Part shown: positions 20,663 through 34,250 of the stretch, piece after piece
How the letters are laid out: every line of letters begins with the position of its first letter
How positions within the stretch are numbered: position 1 is the first letter of the stretch
NCBI GenBank assembly: GCA_030737875.1
Contig: CM060909.1
Span: forward strand, 30,649,659 to 30,713,658
Direction of reading: 5' to 3'
From: Allium sativum
Taxonomy: Eukaryota; Streptophyta; Magnoliopsida; Asparagales; Amaryllidaceae
DNA length: 64,000 nt
Translations under genes and position numbers: made by a program
The notes under the pieces: model-generated
The model's database searches: none
What the model was told of the DNA's origin: nothing
What the model saw: only the letters and a program-made list of their open reading frames with translations

Positions 20663-23416
20663 TGTAACAACCCGAATTTTTAATAACATGTTAAAACAAG
20701 AAATCTGGGCAGAATTAAATTATAAGTTAAGAATCAATGGGAACGGGTTATGCCATTGCGTTCGTCTCGAAATTCTGCTTGAAAACGAGTCCGAAATTTC
20801 GTAAATCGGAGTCCGTATGACCAAGATATGGCCCATAGAAGATTTCAGAAAATTCAAAATTCAGCCCGAAATTCAAATCCAGCCAGAAGAAGATTGGGCG
20901 GGAAAATTTCCCGCCCTACCCCAGGTCGACAGGGGGGTCGACTGGGGAGTCGACCTACCCCCCCAGGTCAACTGGGGTGTCGACCTGGGTGTCGACCTGG
21001 GGGTCGACCTCCCCTGGTCGGACCCTGTTGGTCAGGTGCACCAGTTTGCTCCTTTGGTCTGTTTACTTGGCCTGTGACGGGATTTGATGGTTCAGATCTA
21101 AACTAGGGTTAATCCTATGGCCTAAACAAGTCTCTACACCTATAAAAACACCCTAATACCTAGCCTAAACCATCACAAATCATCCTAACAACTAAATTCT
21201 GCCAAAATGCTCCCTAATCATGGCCTCCATCTTCATCTTGAGAGCTTCTAAGGCAAAAAGGAGCCATCTTTCTTCATCAAATCAAAGGAGCTACCTATTC
21301 TCAAGGCTTCTAGTGTTGCTACATCATTCCTAGAGCTTCTACAACGTCTCTATCTTGTTCTATTTGGTTCTAGTTCTCATAGCCACGCTTTGTAAGCCCC
21401 ACTCTACTCTTAGATTTAAACTATGAAGTTAATATGATCATGTAGCAAGTTGAAATGGAACTTTTGGTATAATACTTGTCTTGGGGCTATATTTGTATGC
21501 ATAGATCCATTTATGACTCTTTTGATCTATGGTTGTGGAACTATCATGAACCTAGTACCATTTACCTTGATTTTTGGGTAGAAAGCTATGAGCTTTACTT
21601 GGTGGTTATGCATAATGCAACATAGAACACCTCATAACCTTGATGTTAACTTGCATATGATGTTGAACTACATGCTACCCACAAGTTTATCACTCTATGT
21701 CAACTATTATCATGTTTCACCTTTGCCTATGATGTTGAACTACATGCTAGTTTATTTGCTAAGTTTGATGTCATGCATGTTTTGAGGCCAATAACCCCTA
21801 TATGCTAGTTGTGATGAACACCTTGGCCTCAAATATCATCATGTTTAACTTATGACCAACTTTACCACCTTATGCCCACCTTGGTCATATTTTTATGTTC
21901 CTTGATTCACTTGTGTTGATGCGAGTTTACGTGCGAATGGGAATACGTTATGGGTAGTTAGGCAAACTTGAAATAACATGTAAAACATGACTTGAAAATA
22001 TGACATGAAACTTTATTTTGCTTGAAACGTGAATGTGGTCATGACATGTAGAAAACCATAAAGTGGCCAACTCGAGGTTGGGTTGAGTTTGTAGCGTAAG
22101 TCCGCCCGGAACCGCCCGGCAAATCTAGTGGCTACAAACAATAGGACCCAATGTGAGAAGTTGGTCACATCGCGCTTGAAACCCGAGGTTAGACTAGGTT
22201 GTGGTGTAAAGCTGCCCGGACCCGCCCGGCATATCCAGTAACCACAACAAAGTCTAATGTGAGAGGTTGAGTGCATTAAATTAATTAATGTCACATGTTA
22301 GGGTTAAGTCATGAGCCACTTGGATACACTTAACCAACTTGATACATGACTGGATAGGGTTAACCACACTTAACCCGTTAGAAACCCTAGTCACGTGGTC
22401 CTTTTCAGCAGTAACCCTCTTGGATGTATCACGATACCCTAGGGACTAGGCTAGGGTGGGGCACGATTACTGGGCTGATTGTAAGCGACCAGAACGACGG
22501 CTGAGTTGGTGCGCCGGTGTAGGTTCAGGCGGACTATGGTCGTACACATAGTCCGGAGTTGAAAAAGCAGGCACGGGCACCAGTAGATTTAGACTGTGCG
22601 TGCTTGATTCGTGTCAGTGGTTGGCACCCTAGGACTTGATACACCTTAGGGTGGACCTAGCACAGTTTGACTACATTCCGTGATTGGGCCGTATGACACC
22701 GACACTCGACGAGTTAGGCTTATAGGGAGCCGATCGACTAGACTGTGTAGTTGGGCCCCGACTTGGGTCATCTCATGATATTGGGCCAAGGGAACATTTC
22801 TTGTTTATACTTGACATGGGTTGGGTTACTAGTACTATCGGTGCAAAACTAAACCTTGTATATGCGATGTCACACTTGATCTACCTTGTTATCTATTTAT
22901 CATGCCAGTTAGTTACCATCTTTATGTTTCATCTCAGTTTCTCATGTTTAGTTAACTTCATTAGTTTTTATACGAATAGTAGGTAGGACTTACCAGTCTT
23001 TATGACTGACCCTTTTTCTTTCGCCTCTTTTCTTCCGTTTCCCCCTCAGGTTCTTAGGGAGGGAATACTAGTGCTTAGCTTGGACAGTTGGCTTGATTTC
23101 TTGATAGCTCATGTACGGTTTAGACTTGAGCTTGCTATGGCTTCATCACATCTCTCTTGGGGATAGTTTACTTTATGTTATTTTCAGTTTATGTTTTCTA
23201 GACTTGTGGTAGTTGGAAAATAATGACTAAGTACTTTGATGTCAGTTGACTATTTGGTTTTGAAATGATGGTTTTTAAACTTCTAACGCTGCGTTACTTA
23301 TTTATTTATCTATGTTCTGTCTTGTGATATCTCTGTGCATGTTTACCTAGACAACACCCCTCCAAAGCTAGTGCCAGCACTCGTGAGTGTGGCCCTGGCG
23401 GAGGTGGGGTGTTACA
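20663..23416 (+). repeat. Element 1 3' LTR (2754 bp)
   Basis: It matches 12704-15479 throughout. It keeps the perfect E2F-like palindrome (20896-20916), six GTCGAC motifs, the TATA box at 21141-21148, the donor at 21392 and the acceptor at 23048-23049. It also keeps the intact CAGTC/GACTG hairpin (22994-23008), which is damaged in the 5' LTR by G-to-A changes. The frames at 20817-21106, 21588, 22013 and 22801 are LTR noise shared with the 5' LTR. Confidence 0.95.
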
Positions 23417-25854
23417 TTATTGATTGTTTAACTTGGGAAACCATATCTTGTCTTTAACTGGGTTAAAGAACCAATGTCATTTAAAATACGGTTCACGATA
23501 AACCCGAAATCACATTCCATTAACGATGGAATCTTCATGGAAAACAAATTGATATATATAATCGATATAAACTTCCATATCCGACTAATAATATAAATGG
23601 AATAACGACAAAGCCTTTTAAATTCCAGATATGTTAATTGTCTTCCTCCATAGAAATTCACTTTGATTATTACCAAATCGAATTCCACTCCATTCCAATT
23701 TATTTTATTAAATTGAAAACTTTACTTTGGAAAATCACTTTTAAATCATAACAAAAGATTTATAAATTCCAAATCACATTTCACTGTAAATCGGGTTAAA
23801 GAACGAATGTCGTTAAAACACAGTTCACGATAAACCCAAAAATCAATTCAAATTCAATTCCAATTAAATATCATTTAATTGGTACACTTCATTAAACTAA
23901 ATAAAAAGATTTAATCTTTTTCTTAACTGAGTTTAAGAACAGTGTTAATGAAGACACCATTCACGACAAACCCAAATCCCATTTAATATTAAATACAAGG
24001 CTCTGAATAGAAAATATATCGGCTTATATTCAATATCAAATTCTACAACTAACAAATATCGTATTGGAAACGATATAAATATATCTTTCAAATTTCCATA
24101 ACAATATCTGTATAATCACGAAATCCAACATCGAAATATTCCAAAGACAATTTCGATTCAAATTCATTCCAATTCAATTATTGAAAATTCTGGTTACTTT
24201 TAAAACCCTTTCAAATCCAATTTATTTATCTCAAAAATAAATAGATTATAATTCTAGTTCAAAACTAGTTCATTTCGATAAAAATTTATTTTTATATTTT
24301 CAAATTTGGAATTTTTCATCCCAATTCTTCCCAAATCATTTCTTATGATTTTACACTAATTATTGATATTTTTAATAATTTTATCAAGGCCCGTACAGTT
24401 GATTTCCATCAAAGGCCATCGAACTGCACTTAGAGCGACCTTTTCCAAATTTGATTTTGACATAATTCCAAATCCAACCATTAGATTTCAAATCTCTAAT
24501 ATTCGTTAAAAATCCCTTTTCGATATGAACCCAAGGTTATGGTTTTAGGAGAATCCGACGGTCGGATCTCCTGTAATTTACATTCGAAGTCAATGGTCGA
24601 AATTCGCGAACTGCCGCAGCGCGGCGCTTTCTATTCAGGCCATTATATATATATACACACATATAATGTATATTATATATATTTCGTCGATTTCCTTTTT
24701 AAAACGTATTTTATAAATCGTTTTAAATTCGTTTTCAAAACCATTTCAACTTCATATTCAATTTCAAATCAAAATTGAATATTCCATATCATCGATATAT
24801 AACTGATAATATTTTCAAAATATTATATTTTGAAATCAATTCCTTTTCGATATTCATTATAAAAATGAATAAAATCGATATAGATATCGTTCACGTCAAA
24901 ATGATGCATATCTAATCAACAGGGCTTTATATATTTCAATAACTTCGTTATTCTATTCAACAAATGAATATTTTCTTCAACACATGAATTTTCTTTTATT
25001 CAACAAATGAATATATATTTTATTCAGCACATGAATTTTCTTTTATTCAACACATGAATATATATTTTATTCAGCACATGAATTTTCTTTTATTCAACAC
25101 ATGCATATTTTCAACACATGAATATTCTCAACACATGAGTATTGTCAACACATGACTATTTTGTTTATTCAACACATGAATATAATTTATTTTCTAAATT
25201 GGAATGAGACCCACTCAATTACCATATAACGTTATTTATATGGATTCTATACAACACATGTATATAATAGCAATGATAAATAATCAACCATCATCCAAAG
25301 TGCACCACCCAACTGCATAAGCATTAAATATAAATAATTAACGCTTACACAGTCTGTCAATCAATTGATCGACATATAGCTAATTATTGGGACCACTGTA
25401 TGTCCAATTTCGTCCCAACACCCGTGTGGGGTTTTAGAACAATCAAACACAGGTTTTATTTGTGCAGTTGGGCGATGTGTAAAATTTATCGTCCCAATCC
25501 ATATCAGTCAAATGTGTGTACATAAACAAATCGTTCGATTTGTTTATAAATATTTATTTTATATACATGTTAAAAAATTATATTTTTAACTATAAAATAT
25601 TTTATTCCATTTCACATCACACAATTAATATTCACACCACAAAAAACAAACAAACAAGTCGTCCATGGTCTGTGGACAACGGGTGTCGGGTGCTGCTAAG
25701 CACCGTCTGCATCCTAGTATATATTTCAACTAGAAAACAAATTAAAAGTGAGAAGTTCTCACCTAGAGCAACCAAACGCCGCGACTCTTCATATGTATAA
25801 CTTCTTCGCCGCGTTTCAAACGAGATCTGTTTCACGCGGTTTATGTTAAAAATC

Positions 25855-26040
25855 ACATTTTTTAAACAACTCCACTTATAAATAAAAATCATATTTTTAT
25901 TTCAACGATGTATAAATAAAAATTGCATTTTTATTTCAAAGTGATATGGATAAAAATCATATTTTTATTACCACTTCATATAAATAAAAATCATATTTTT
26001 ATGTCGCTACTATATTTATAAAAAATCATGTCTTTTCTTT
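25855..26040. repeat. Array of about 35-bp AAAAAT palindrome units, element A
   Basis: Units of the type ATAAAAATCATATTTTTAT repeat five or so times. The equivalent array in the right LTR is at about 32815-32975. It matches the position of the arrays in C and D relative to the GC-rich island. Confidence 0.7.
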
Positions 26041-26224
26041 CTATAAAACTCAATCCTTTTCTAGTTTGAAAATCAATCCTTATTATCTATAAAAACTAAA
26101 CTTTATATCCATAGAAATTTGATTTCACATAAATAACAAACAAACTGATTTATATTTTTAAATATAACTACACTAGATAAAAACAAGGAGAAAATAAAAC
26201 CAAATAAAAACTTACAGTCAAAAG

Positions 26225-26545
26225 GAAGAGGGGGGCTGCTCACGGCCGGAGGAGGTGGTGTTGGGGTGGAGCCGGGGCTGCTCTGGCGAGGTATGGGCAC
26301 GGCTGATGCAGGGAGGAGGGCGTTGGTGGCTGCGTCGGCTTCAGGGGGTTTTGGGGGGTCGTGGGTTTGTGGATTGGAAGGGGGGCTCGTCGGACGAGAA
26401 AGAGGTGGGGGGGAGTTCCGCTGGTGACGGCGCCACCTATGGCGGTGGTGATGGCGATGGCGCCATCAATGAGGAGCGCTTGGTTTTTTTCTTTTTATTT
26501 TATCTGTTGAATGATTTGAACAGGGGGGGGGGTTGACTAGGAATA
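26225..26545 (-). other. GC-rich island, putative first exon of LTR A (left)
   Basis: About 300 bases of G/C-rich DNA in an AT-rich LTR. On the minus strand it follows a TATATATA box (26571-26578) and ends at a GTAAG donor-like site (GT at 26215-26214). A short MAPSPSPPP-type frame stops after nine codons here but is longer in the right LTR (33213-33419). I treat it as an LTR leader and not as a host gene. Confidence 0.4.
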
Positions 26546-27298
26546 GGAGAAATGAGGGAGGTTATTTAATTATATATATTTTATTATTTTTAAGTTTCAA
26601 AAAGCAAAATTTTATTTTGAGCTCAAAATCGAACCCACCGACTGTCGTCCCTAGCTAATTACCCCCATTCCGAACACAATGGGTTATGTTTCGTAACCCG
26701 ATTCGATCGTTTCGATCAGTTTCCACCAAAATCAAAATATAAATCTATATATTGAATTTGAATGCACATTTTAATTTACCAGGGCCACATACGAACTCTA
26801 AAAATTCCTGAAAAATATTTTCTGGCTTCGTATTGACAATATGGTCCTAACAAAACTAATTTCGTCAAATTCTGAGACCGTTTGAAAAATGGCTATTTTT
26901 AAGGGTTATATTTCCATAGCGACTATTCTGAATTTTCAATTGGACATAACTTTTTATTCCCGCTATGAAATTTTGATTTTTCAGATTCGTTGGGAAGATA
27001 TTTTCAAATAGATTCAAATATTTTTCGTTTCACTAAAATCCGGTTTATTTTGAATCCTTTACACTCATTTGAAATTTGAAATCGAATTTTCAAACTACCA
27101 CGCCATTTTCAATTCCTTTTATAATTTAAAATAAATATTTATATTCTAACGACGATTCAAATAAATATATACGTTCTAATTCTATTTAAAATAAATTTCT
27201 CGTCATTATTATTTAAAATAATTCATTTTAAATATTCAAAATTCAATAAAATCGCCAAAATAAAAATTTAAATTGGCTCGGATTTCCGGGTTATTACA

Positions 27299-27335
27299 AT
27301 CTCCCCCACTTAAAACTTTTCGTCCCCGAAAAGGA
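27299..27335 (-). other. Polypurine tract and 3' context, element A
   Basis: On the minus strand TTTCGGGGACGAAAAG leads to AAGTGGGGGAGAT and then the LTR. It is nearly the same block as in elements 1 and 2, which links A to the coding chromoviruses. Confidence 0.85.
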
Positions 27336-28321
27336 ACGAAGCTGAAAGTTGTTTCACAAACCAACTCAACTTTCATTATGGCTTAAGTTCTTCAACTTTT
27401 CAGTTTCTAAGAACTTTTCAAATTTTTCAAAAATTTGGCTAACACCCTAAATTTTCGAAAAGTTTCACCATAACCTCCTTTGCATGGGAGCACCGAGAAA
27501 ATCCCGAAATTTCCATACAGGCCTCTCCAATTCAGAAAGAAAAAGAAAAAGCCAAGCGGCTAGCCCATCGGCACATAAAATCATCAAAAACCCAAGAAAT
27601 TAGTAAACATGTACCTATTTGTCGGGCAAACAATTTTATTCCTCTTCTCTAGCCTCCTTGCTATGACCTGTTCACACATATATATGTACATGCATGCATT
27701 TCCAAACAATTTTCAATTCAGTTCAATTTTTGGTTCGATTTGGTTATATGCACCGTTCGTTCACACAATGGTTTAAAGGAATAATCATACAACAAAACCA
27801 CTAATCAATTAGTGGATTAGCTTTTCAAATTCATAACTTTGATACATAGTCCAAAAATCATATTTTTGATGCCAAATCACAACAATAAGCCCTATCTAAT
27901 TTTGGTTCTCACACCAGTCAATTGGAATCATATAGAAACCCCACTTTCGAAACTCAAACACAAATACTGATAACGCTGCAGCATTATCAGAATCATCCCC
28001 GGGCGACTAGAGTGTGATTCTATATCTATCCAGTATATTAAAACTTCAAATACACGCGGATCAGACGTATACGCAAAATCTTTATATACATGATTGTCCA
28101 AATCAATATAAAATAATATTCAAATACGAATAGTTGATTTAAATTTTCAAAACAAAAATTGTTTTCATTTTTATTAGAAGACAACTCTCTTCCAACTAAT
28201 TCTAGGATACTACTGATCCTATCTCTATAGAGTCATTCTCATTGGATATCACTAATCCAATCTCTGATGAATTCTTTCATTTGGTTCTAACGTGTCTTGT
28301 TCTCGAGCTTTGTAAACCAAA
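27312..28321 (-). other. Element A noncoding interior
   Basis: About 1 kb between polypurine tract and primer site, AT-rich, with no frame resembling gag or pol on either strand. Its two ends match the interior of D, whose interior is only 392 bp, so D lacks a middle portion that A has. It contains two 19-nt hairpins near the primer site (28203-28260). Confidence 0.8.
28203..28260 (-). ncRNA. Two covarying hairpins beside the primer site, element A
   Basis: Two 19-nt inverted repeats, 28203-28221 (TAGGAT stem) and 28242-28260 (TTGGAT stem), each with a 7-nt loop, 39 bases apart. Stems differ by paired changes and remain complementary. They match the triplet in D (45379-45476). As minus-strand RNA they lie just downstream of the primer site, where packaging or dimerisation signals of LTR elements are typically sought. 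Confidence 0.55.
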
Positions 28322-28333
28322 GCTCTGATACCA
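28322..28333 (-). other. Primer binding site, element A
   Basis: The minus strand reads TGGTATCAGAGC two bases after the LTR end, the same initiator tRNA-Met site as in elements 1 and 2. Confidence 0.92.
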
Positions 28334-31300
28334 CATGTAATAATTGGGAATTTCGCTCGATCTGAATCGATCGCTAAACAGACTAAGACCGTTCGAAACC
28401 CCTGATTGTTTTGAGAACACGACAAATCGGGACACAAACAGAAGAAAATTTCATTGCTTAATACAACAATTCATCAGAATACAAGAATATACAGAGTATG
28501 AATAAATATTACACATTCGATAAATATCAGAAATTTACAAATTACAATGCAGCGGAAAAATAGTACAAAACACAACTGAAGGAGATATACGGATACAGAG
28601 CTTTCCGAATATCATTCCAGCTGTAAACCAGAATCCGATGAATATAAATCTGCAAAACCAAAACTACTAGCTGCCCATGTCGAAAATAAGGGCACCCAGA
28701 GTTTAGGTTAAAACAATAAACTCCAGGTCAGTCATGTGACTGGTGTGAGAACTAAAACAGTTATTTAAAACTTAACTTTAAATCAGATATACCAAGGGAC
28801 CACGCCATATAACACGGAACGGGTTTCCTCCCAAGAATACCAATGCATATAACAAAACAACGCAATGCTTTTTGGAAAAATGAAGCTATTATAAGACCCA
28901 TGTCCCATCACACAATGCAACGCAAGCCGGAGGATAGGGTTTTCCCTTATAATAGCCAAACATGCTTGGTACGTTTAAAACAAATCATTTTATACTACTA
29001 TAAGTGCATAGTGTATATAATAACTTCAATCATAAATGTATCAATCCTAGGCGGCATGGGTACCATATATCATGTCGCCAATACTAGGCTCTACAATCAA
29101 AACCATAAATGTCATGTATTGGAAGTTGGATTTCCATCTGTGAACCGAGGCTAGGGATCGTTATCACCGAATTCGAGACTCTTTAGCCCGAGCCTCAAGC
29201 AAGTGCTCAGTCAAGCCTTGGATTGTCAAAGTCGGTCCACCGATGTGGATTAAAATGCCTGAACACTGCGTTTCCCTGCCCTTTGGGGCGTAAACGAGCC
29301 AAATGACTCCATCGGCTGCACCTAGTGACCGATATATCCGAGGCGCCTCGCAATCCAACAACCACACAGGTGAAAATAATATAAATGTCAGGGCTAGTAG
29401 GTCACTGACACCACCCTAGCTAAAAAGAAATGCATGCCCTCCCTGATGACCTCTCCCGTTTCTGGTTCACAACCTGGGTGTGAGGCTCGTGAATTAACGC
29501 TACACAAAGCTGTGCCACACAGGCGGTGCTTTGATCATCAACCACAAGATTCTTCTTTTCAACAGAAGCCTTGATCACTTACATCTTAGCGTGTCACACA
29601 GGAAAACCACTCCATGAAACTGATATCCATCAATCACATAGAATGATATCCAATGTCAGACACACAGTCCATTTACAAGTCCGTTCTGGGTCTGAACAAA
29701 ACCGGAGGCACCTTGTACCTCACATATCCATCGATCTCCAAGTACGTCTGGACGATCACCAACTGATTCCCTCCTCTTGGGTGTACAGCCCAATCAAGAT
29801 CATCAGTAATTATCCAAACGATGTGAAGACCTCCGGTCTTCGACCACCATCTTCATCCTCGACACATCGTCGAATCAGTTATTCAGAATGGGATAAACCC
29901 GGTCTTTCTTAATAACTCGCGTATATAATAAACAAGTGTTACAAAAACACAACATACGCCTCATTCCAATTCAGAATATTCTTTTATTTAAATATTCTTA
30001 TACTTTGGGAAAGGTTCCCATTAATTTTATCAAAGATAAATTCCTTAAATTTATTCTTTAATCTTCCATTGAATATCAATTCAAACCAAATTATGGTTTA
30101 TCCAAACTAGTCGGGATTAACGAACCTTACCGAAGTAATCAATTGTTTTAATTTCCCAATCCCAACCTATTCATCCCATGAAGTAAAACTGGTAATACTT
30201 CATATCTAACACCACAGTGTTATCGGTAAATTCAATTACCATTTCACATTCAAATCTAATTAAAGATTTAACTATCGCCTGGAGTAAAACTGGTGATACT
30301 CCATTCTCGATCATTTCAATCTTATTAAAGATTCATTAAAACTCCATTTGGTTTTAATCTTCCCAAAAATCATATTAATGATTGTTTAACTTGGGAAACC
30401 ATATCTTGTCTTTAACTGGCCAATGTCATTTAAAACACGGTTCACGATAAACCCGAAATCACATTCCATTAACGATGGAATCTTCATGGAAAACAAATCG
30501 ATATATATATATATTCGATATAAACTTCCATATCCGACTAATAATATAAATGGAGTAACGGCAAAGCCTTTTAAATTCCAGATATATTAGTTGTCTTCCT
30601 CCACAGAAATTCACTTCGATTATTACCATATCGAATTCCATTCCATTCCATTTTATTTTATTAAATTGGAAAACTTTACTTTGGAAAATCTCCTTTAAAT
30701 CTTAACAAAAGATTTATAAATTCCAAATCACATTTCACTGTAAATCGGGTTAAAGAACGAATGTCGTTAAAAAACAGTTCGCGATAAACCCAAAAATCAA
30801 TTCAAATTCAGTTCCAATTAAATATCATTTAATTGGTACACTTCATTAAATCTAAATAAAAAGATTTAATCTTTTTCTCAACTGGGTTTAAGAACAGTGT
30901 TAATGAAGACACCATTCACAACAAACCCAAATCACATTTGATATTAAATACAAGGCTCTGAATAGAAAATATATCGGCTTATATTCAATATCAAATTCTA
31001 CGACCAAAATATATCATATTGGAAATAACTATATAAATATATCTTTCAAAATTCTATAACAATATCTGTATAATCATGAAATCCAACATCGAAATATTCC
31101 AAAGACAATTTCGATTCAAATCCATTCCTATTCAATTATTGGAAATTCTGGTTACTATTAAAACCCTTCTAAATCCAATTTATTTATCTAAAAAATAAAT
31201 GGATTATAATTCTAGTTCAAAACTAGTTCATTTCGATAAAAATCTATTTTTATCTTTTCAAATTAGGAATTTTTCATCCCAATTCTTCCCAAATCAATTT

Positions 31301-31591
31301 TTATGATTTTACACTAATTATTGATGATTTTATCAAGGCCCGTACAGTCGATTTCCATCAACGGCCATCGAACTGCACTTACAGCGACCTTTTCCAAATT
31401 TGATTTGGACATAATTCCAAATCCAACCGTTAGATTTCAAATCTCTAATATTCGTTAGAAAGCTCTTTTCGATACAAACCTAACGGTTCCGGTTTTATGA
31501 GAATTCGAAGGTCGGATCTCCCGTAACGTCCACTCGAAGTCAATGGTCGAAATTCGCGAACTACCGCAGCGCGGCGCGTTCTATTTAGGCC

Positions 31592-31634
<43 letters not shown>
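31592..31634. repeat. AT dinucleotide microsatellite
   Basis: A pure alternating AT run of about 40 bases in LTR A. The left LTR has a shorter interrupted form near 24645-24680. Confidence 0.9.
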
Positions 31635-31636
<2 letters not shown>

Positions 31637-33212
31637 TCGATTTCCTTTTTAAAACGTATTTTATAAATCGTTTTAAATTCGTTTTCAAAACCATTTCAAC
31701 TTCATATTCAATTTCAAATCAAAATTGAATATTCCATATCATCGATATCTAAATGATAGTATTTTCAAAATATTATATTTTGAAATTAATTCCTTTTTGA
31801 TATTCATTATAAAAATGAATAAAATCGATATAGATATCGTTCACGTCAAAATGACGCATATCTAATCAACACGGCTTTATATATTTCAATAACTTTGTTA
31901 TTCTATTCAACAAATGAATATTTTCTTCAACACATGAATTTTCTTTTATTCAACACATGAATATATATTTTATTCAACACATGATTTTCTTTCATTCAAC
32001 ACATGAATATATATTATTTAACACATGAATTTTCTTTTATTCAACACATGCATGTTTTCAACACATGAATATTCTCAGCACATGAGTATTGTCAACACAT
32101 GACTATTTTGTTTATTCAACACATGAATATAATTTTTTTCTAAATTGGAATGAGACCCACTCAATTACCATATAACGTTATTTATATGGATTCCATAAAA
32201 CACATGTATAGAATAGCAATGATAAATAATCAACCATCATCCAAAGTGCACCACCCAACTGCATAAGGATTAAATATAAATAATTAACGCTTACACAGTC
32301 TGTCAATCAATCGATCAACATACAGCTATTATTGGGACCAATGTATGTCCAATTTCATCCCAACACCCGTGTGGGGTTTTCAAACAATCAAACACAGGTT
32401 TTATTTGTGCAGTTGGGCGATGTGTAAAATTTATCATTCCAATCCATATCAGTCAAATGTGTGTACATAAACAAATCGTCCGATTTATTTATAAATATTT
32501 ATTTTATATACACGTTAAAAAGTTATATTTTTAACTATAAAATATTTTATTCCATTCCACATCACACAATCAATATTCACACCACAAACAACAAAAAATA
32601 AGTCATCCATGGTCCGTGGACAACGGGTGTCGGGTCCTGCTAAGCACCGTCTGCATCCTAGTATATATTTCAACTAGAAAACAAATTAAAAGTGAGAAGT
32701 TCTCACCTAGAGCAAAACCAAATGCCGCGACTCTTCGTATGTAGAACATCTTCGCCGCGTTTCCAACGAGATCTGTTTCACGTGGTTTATGTTAGAAATC
32801 ACATTTTTAAACAACGCCCCTTATAAATAAAAATCATATTTTTATTTCAACGCTGTATAAATAAAAATCGCATTTTTATTTCAAAGTTATATGGATAAAA
32901 ATCATATTTTTATCACCACTTCATATAAATAAAAATCATATTTTTATGCTGCTACTATATTTATAAAAAATCATGTCTTTTCTTTCTATAAAAATCAATC
33001 CTTTTCTAGTTTGAAAATCAATCCTTATTATCTATAAAAATCTAAACTTTATATCCATAGAAATTTGATTTCACATAAATAACAAAAAAACTGATTTATA
33101 TTTTTAAATCTAACTACACTAAATAAAAACAAGGAGAAAATAAAACCATATAAAAACTTACAGTCAAAAGGAAGAGAAGAAGGGGGTCTGCTCACGGCCA
33201 GAGAAGGTGGTG

Positions 33213-33434
33213 TCAGGGTGGAGCCGAGGCTGCTCTGGCGAGGTTTGGGCGCTGCTGACGGAGGGAGGCGGGCGTTGGTGGCAGCGTCGACTTCAGAGGG
33301 GGTTTGGGGGGTCGTTGGTTTGGGGATTGGAAGGGGGGCTCGTCGGACGAGAAAGAGGTGGGGGGGAGTTCTGCCGGCGACGACGCCACCTGGGGCGGTG
33401 GCGATGGCGATGGCGCCATCGATTTGAGGAGCAC
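33213..33434 (-). CDS. Doubtful Pro-rich leader ORF in LTR A
   Basis: 73 codons, MLLKS followed by MAPSPSPPP and a Pro/Ser-rich tail, wholly within the GC-rich island and upstream of a donor-like GTAAG. No domain is recognised. In the left LTR the same frame is broken by an early TAG, so it is not under clear constraint. Comparable Pro-rich starts exist in C and D. It may be a regulatory upstream ORF or chance. Confidence 0.2.
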   Translation of the reverse strand: MLLKSMAPSPSPPPQVASSPAELPPTSFSSDEPPFQSPNQRPPKPPLKSTLPPTPASLRQQRPNLARAASAPP

Positions 33435-34250
33435 TTGGTTTTTTTTCTTTTTATTTTATTTGTTGAATGATTTGAATGAAGGGGGGGGGGTTGACTAGGA
33501 ATAGGAGAAATAAGGGGGTTATTTAATTATTTATATATTTTATTATTTTTAAATTTCAAAAAGCAAATTTTTATTTTGAGCTCGAAATCGAACCCACCAA
33601 CTGTCGTCCCTATCTAATTACCCCCATTCCGAACACAATGGGATATGTTTCGTAACCCGATTCGAACGTTTCGATTAGTTTCCGCCTAAATCAAAATATA
33701 AATCTATATATTGAATTTGAACGCACTTTTTAATTTACCGGGACCACATACGAACTCTAAAAATTCCCGAAAAATATTTTCTAGTTTCGTATTGACGATA
33801 CGGTCCTAACAAAACTAATTACATCAAATTCTGAGACCTTTTGAAAAATGACTATTTTTAAGGGCTATATTTCCATAGCGACTATTCTGAATTTTCAACT
33901 GGACATAACTTTTTATTCCCGCTATGAAATTTTGATTTTTCGGATTCGTTGGGAAGATAATTTCAAATAGATTCAAATATTTTTGGTTTCACTAAAATCC
34001 GGTTTATTTTGTATCCTTTGCATTCATTTAAAATTTGAAATCGAATTTTCAAACTACCGCGCCATTTTCAATTCCTTTTATAATTTAAAATAAATATATA
34101 TATTCTAACGACGAGATATATACGTTCTAATTCAATTCAAAATAAATTTCTCGTCGTTATTATTTAAAATAATTCTTTTTAAATATTCAAAATTCAATAA
34201 AATCGCCAAAATAAAAATTTAAAATTGGCTCGGATTTCCGGGTTATTACA

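Larger units (their letters stand above)
12704..23416 (+). mobile_element. Element 1: Tekay-type Ty3/gypsy chromovirus, decayed
   Basis: A complete 10.7-kb plus-strand LTR retrotransposon inserted in the left LTR of element A. It has LTRs of 2776 and 2754 bp, primer site, gag-pol frame, polypurine tract and a TTATT duplication. The polyprotein order gag-PR-RT-RH-IN-chromodomain puts it in the chromoviruses, and the long LTRs and C-terminal module suggest the Tekay/Del clade. LTR differences are scattered throughout and one LTR has a 30-bp tandem duplication, so it is older than element 2. Three in-frame stops make it non-autonomous now. Confidence 0.95.
23417..27298 (-). repeat. Element A left LTR (3' LTR), part 2
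   Basis: It resumes with TTATTGATTG and matches 30375-34250 of the right LTR. It contains the palindrome at 24553-24567, the CACATGAATAT array at 24955-25195, an AAAAAT palindrome array at about 25855-26040, the GC-rich island at 26225-26545 and the putative TATA box at 26571-26578. It ends CGGGTTATTACA at the polypurine tract. Confidence 0.85.
10660..34250 (-). mobile_element. Element A: giant-LTR, small-body retrotransposon
   Basis: Minus-strand element of about 12.9 kb once nested element 1 and its duplicated target are removed. The LTRs are about 5.92 kb (left, interrupted) and 5.915 kb (right); the interior is 1037 bp. It keeps a primer site (28322-28333) and polypurine tract (27299-27311) and is flanked by TTATT duplications. 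It has no gag or pol sequence. The LTR pair is visibly more diverged than that of D, so A is the older insertion. Mobilisation in trans by a chromovirus such as elements 1 or 2 is inferred from shared ends, polypurine context and primer site. Confidence 0.88.
28336..34250 (-). repeat. Element A right LTR (5' LTR, 5915 bp)
   Basis: An uninterrupted copy running from TGTAATAATTGGG to GGTTATTACA. It contains the CAGTC/GACTG hairpin (28729-28742), an acceptor-like GCAG (minus) near 28650 and a long AT dinucleotide run near 31592-31634. It also has the CACATGAATAT array, a palindrome array near 32815-32975, a donor-like site (GT at 33161-33160), the GC-rich island 33175-33495 and a TATA-like box at about 33531. 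The site equivalent to the element 1 insertion is empty at 30375-30379. Confidence 0.88.
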
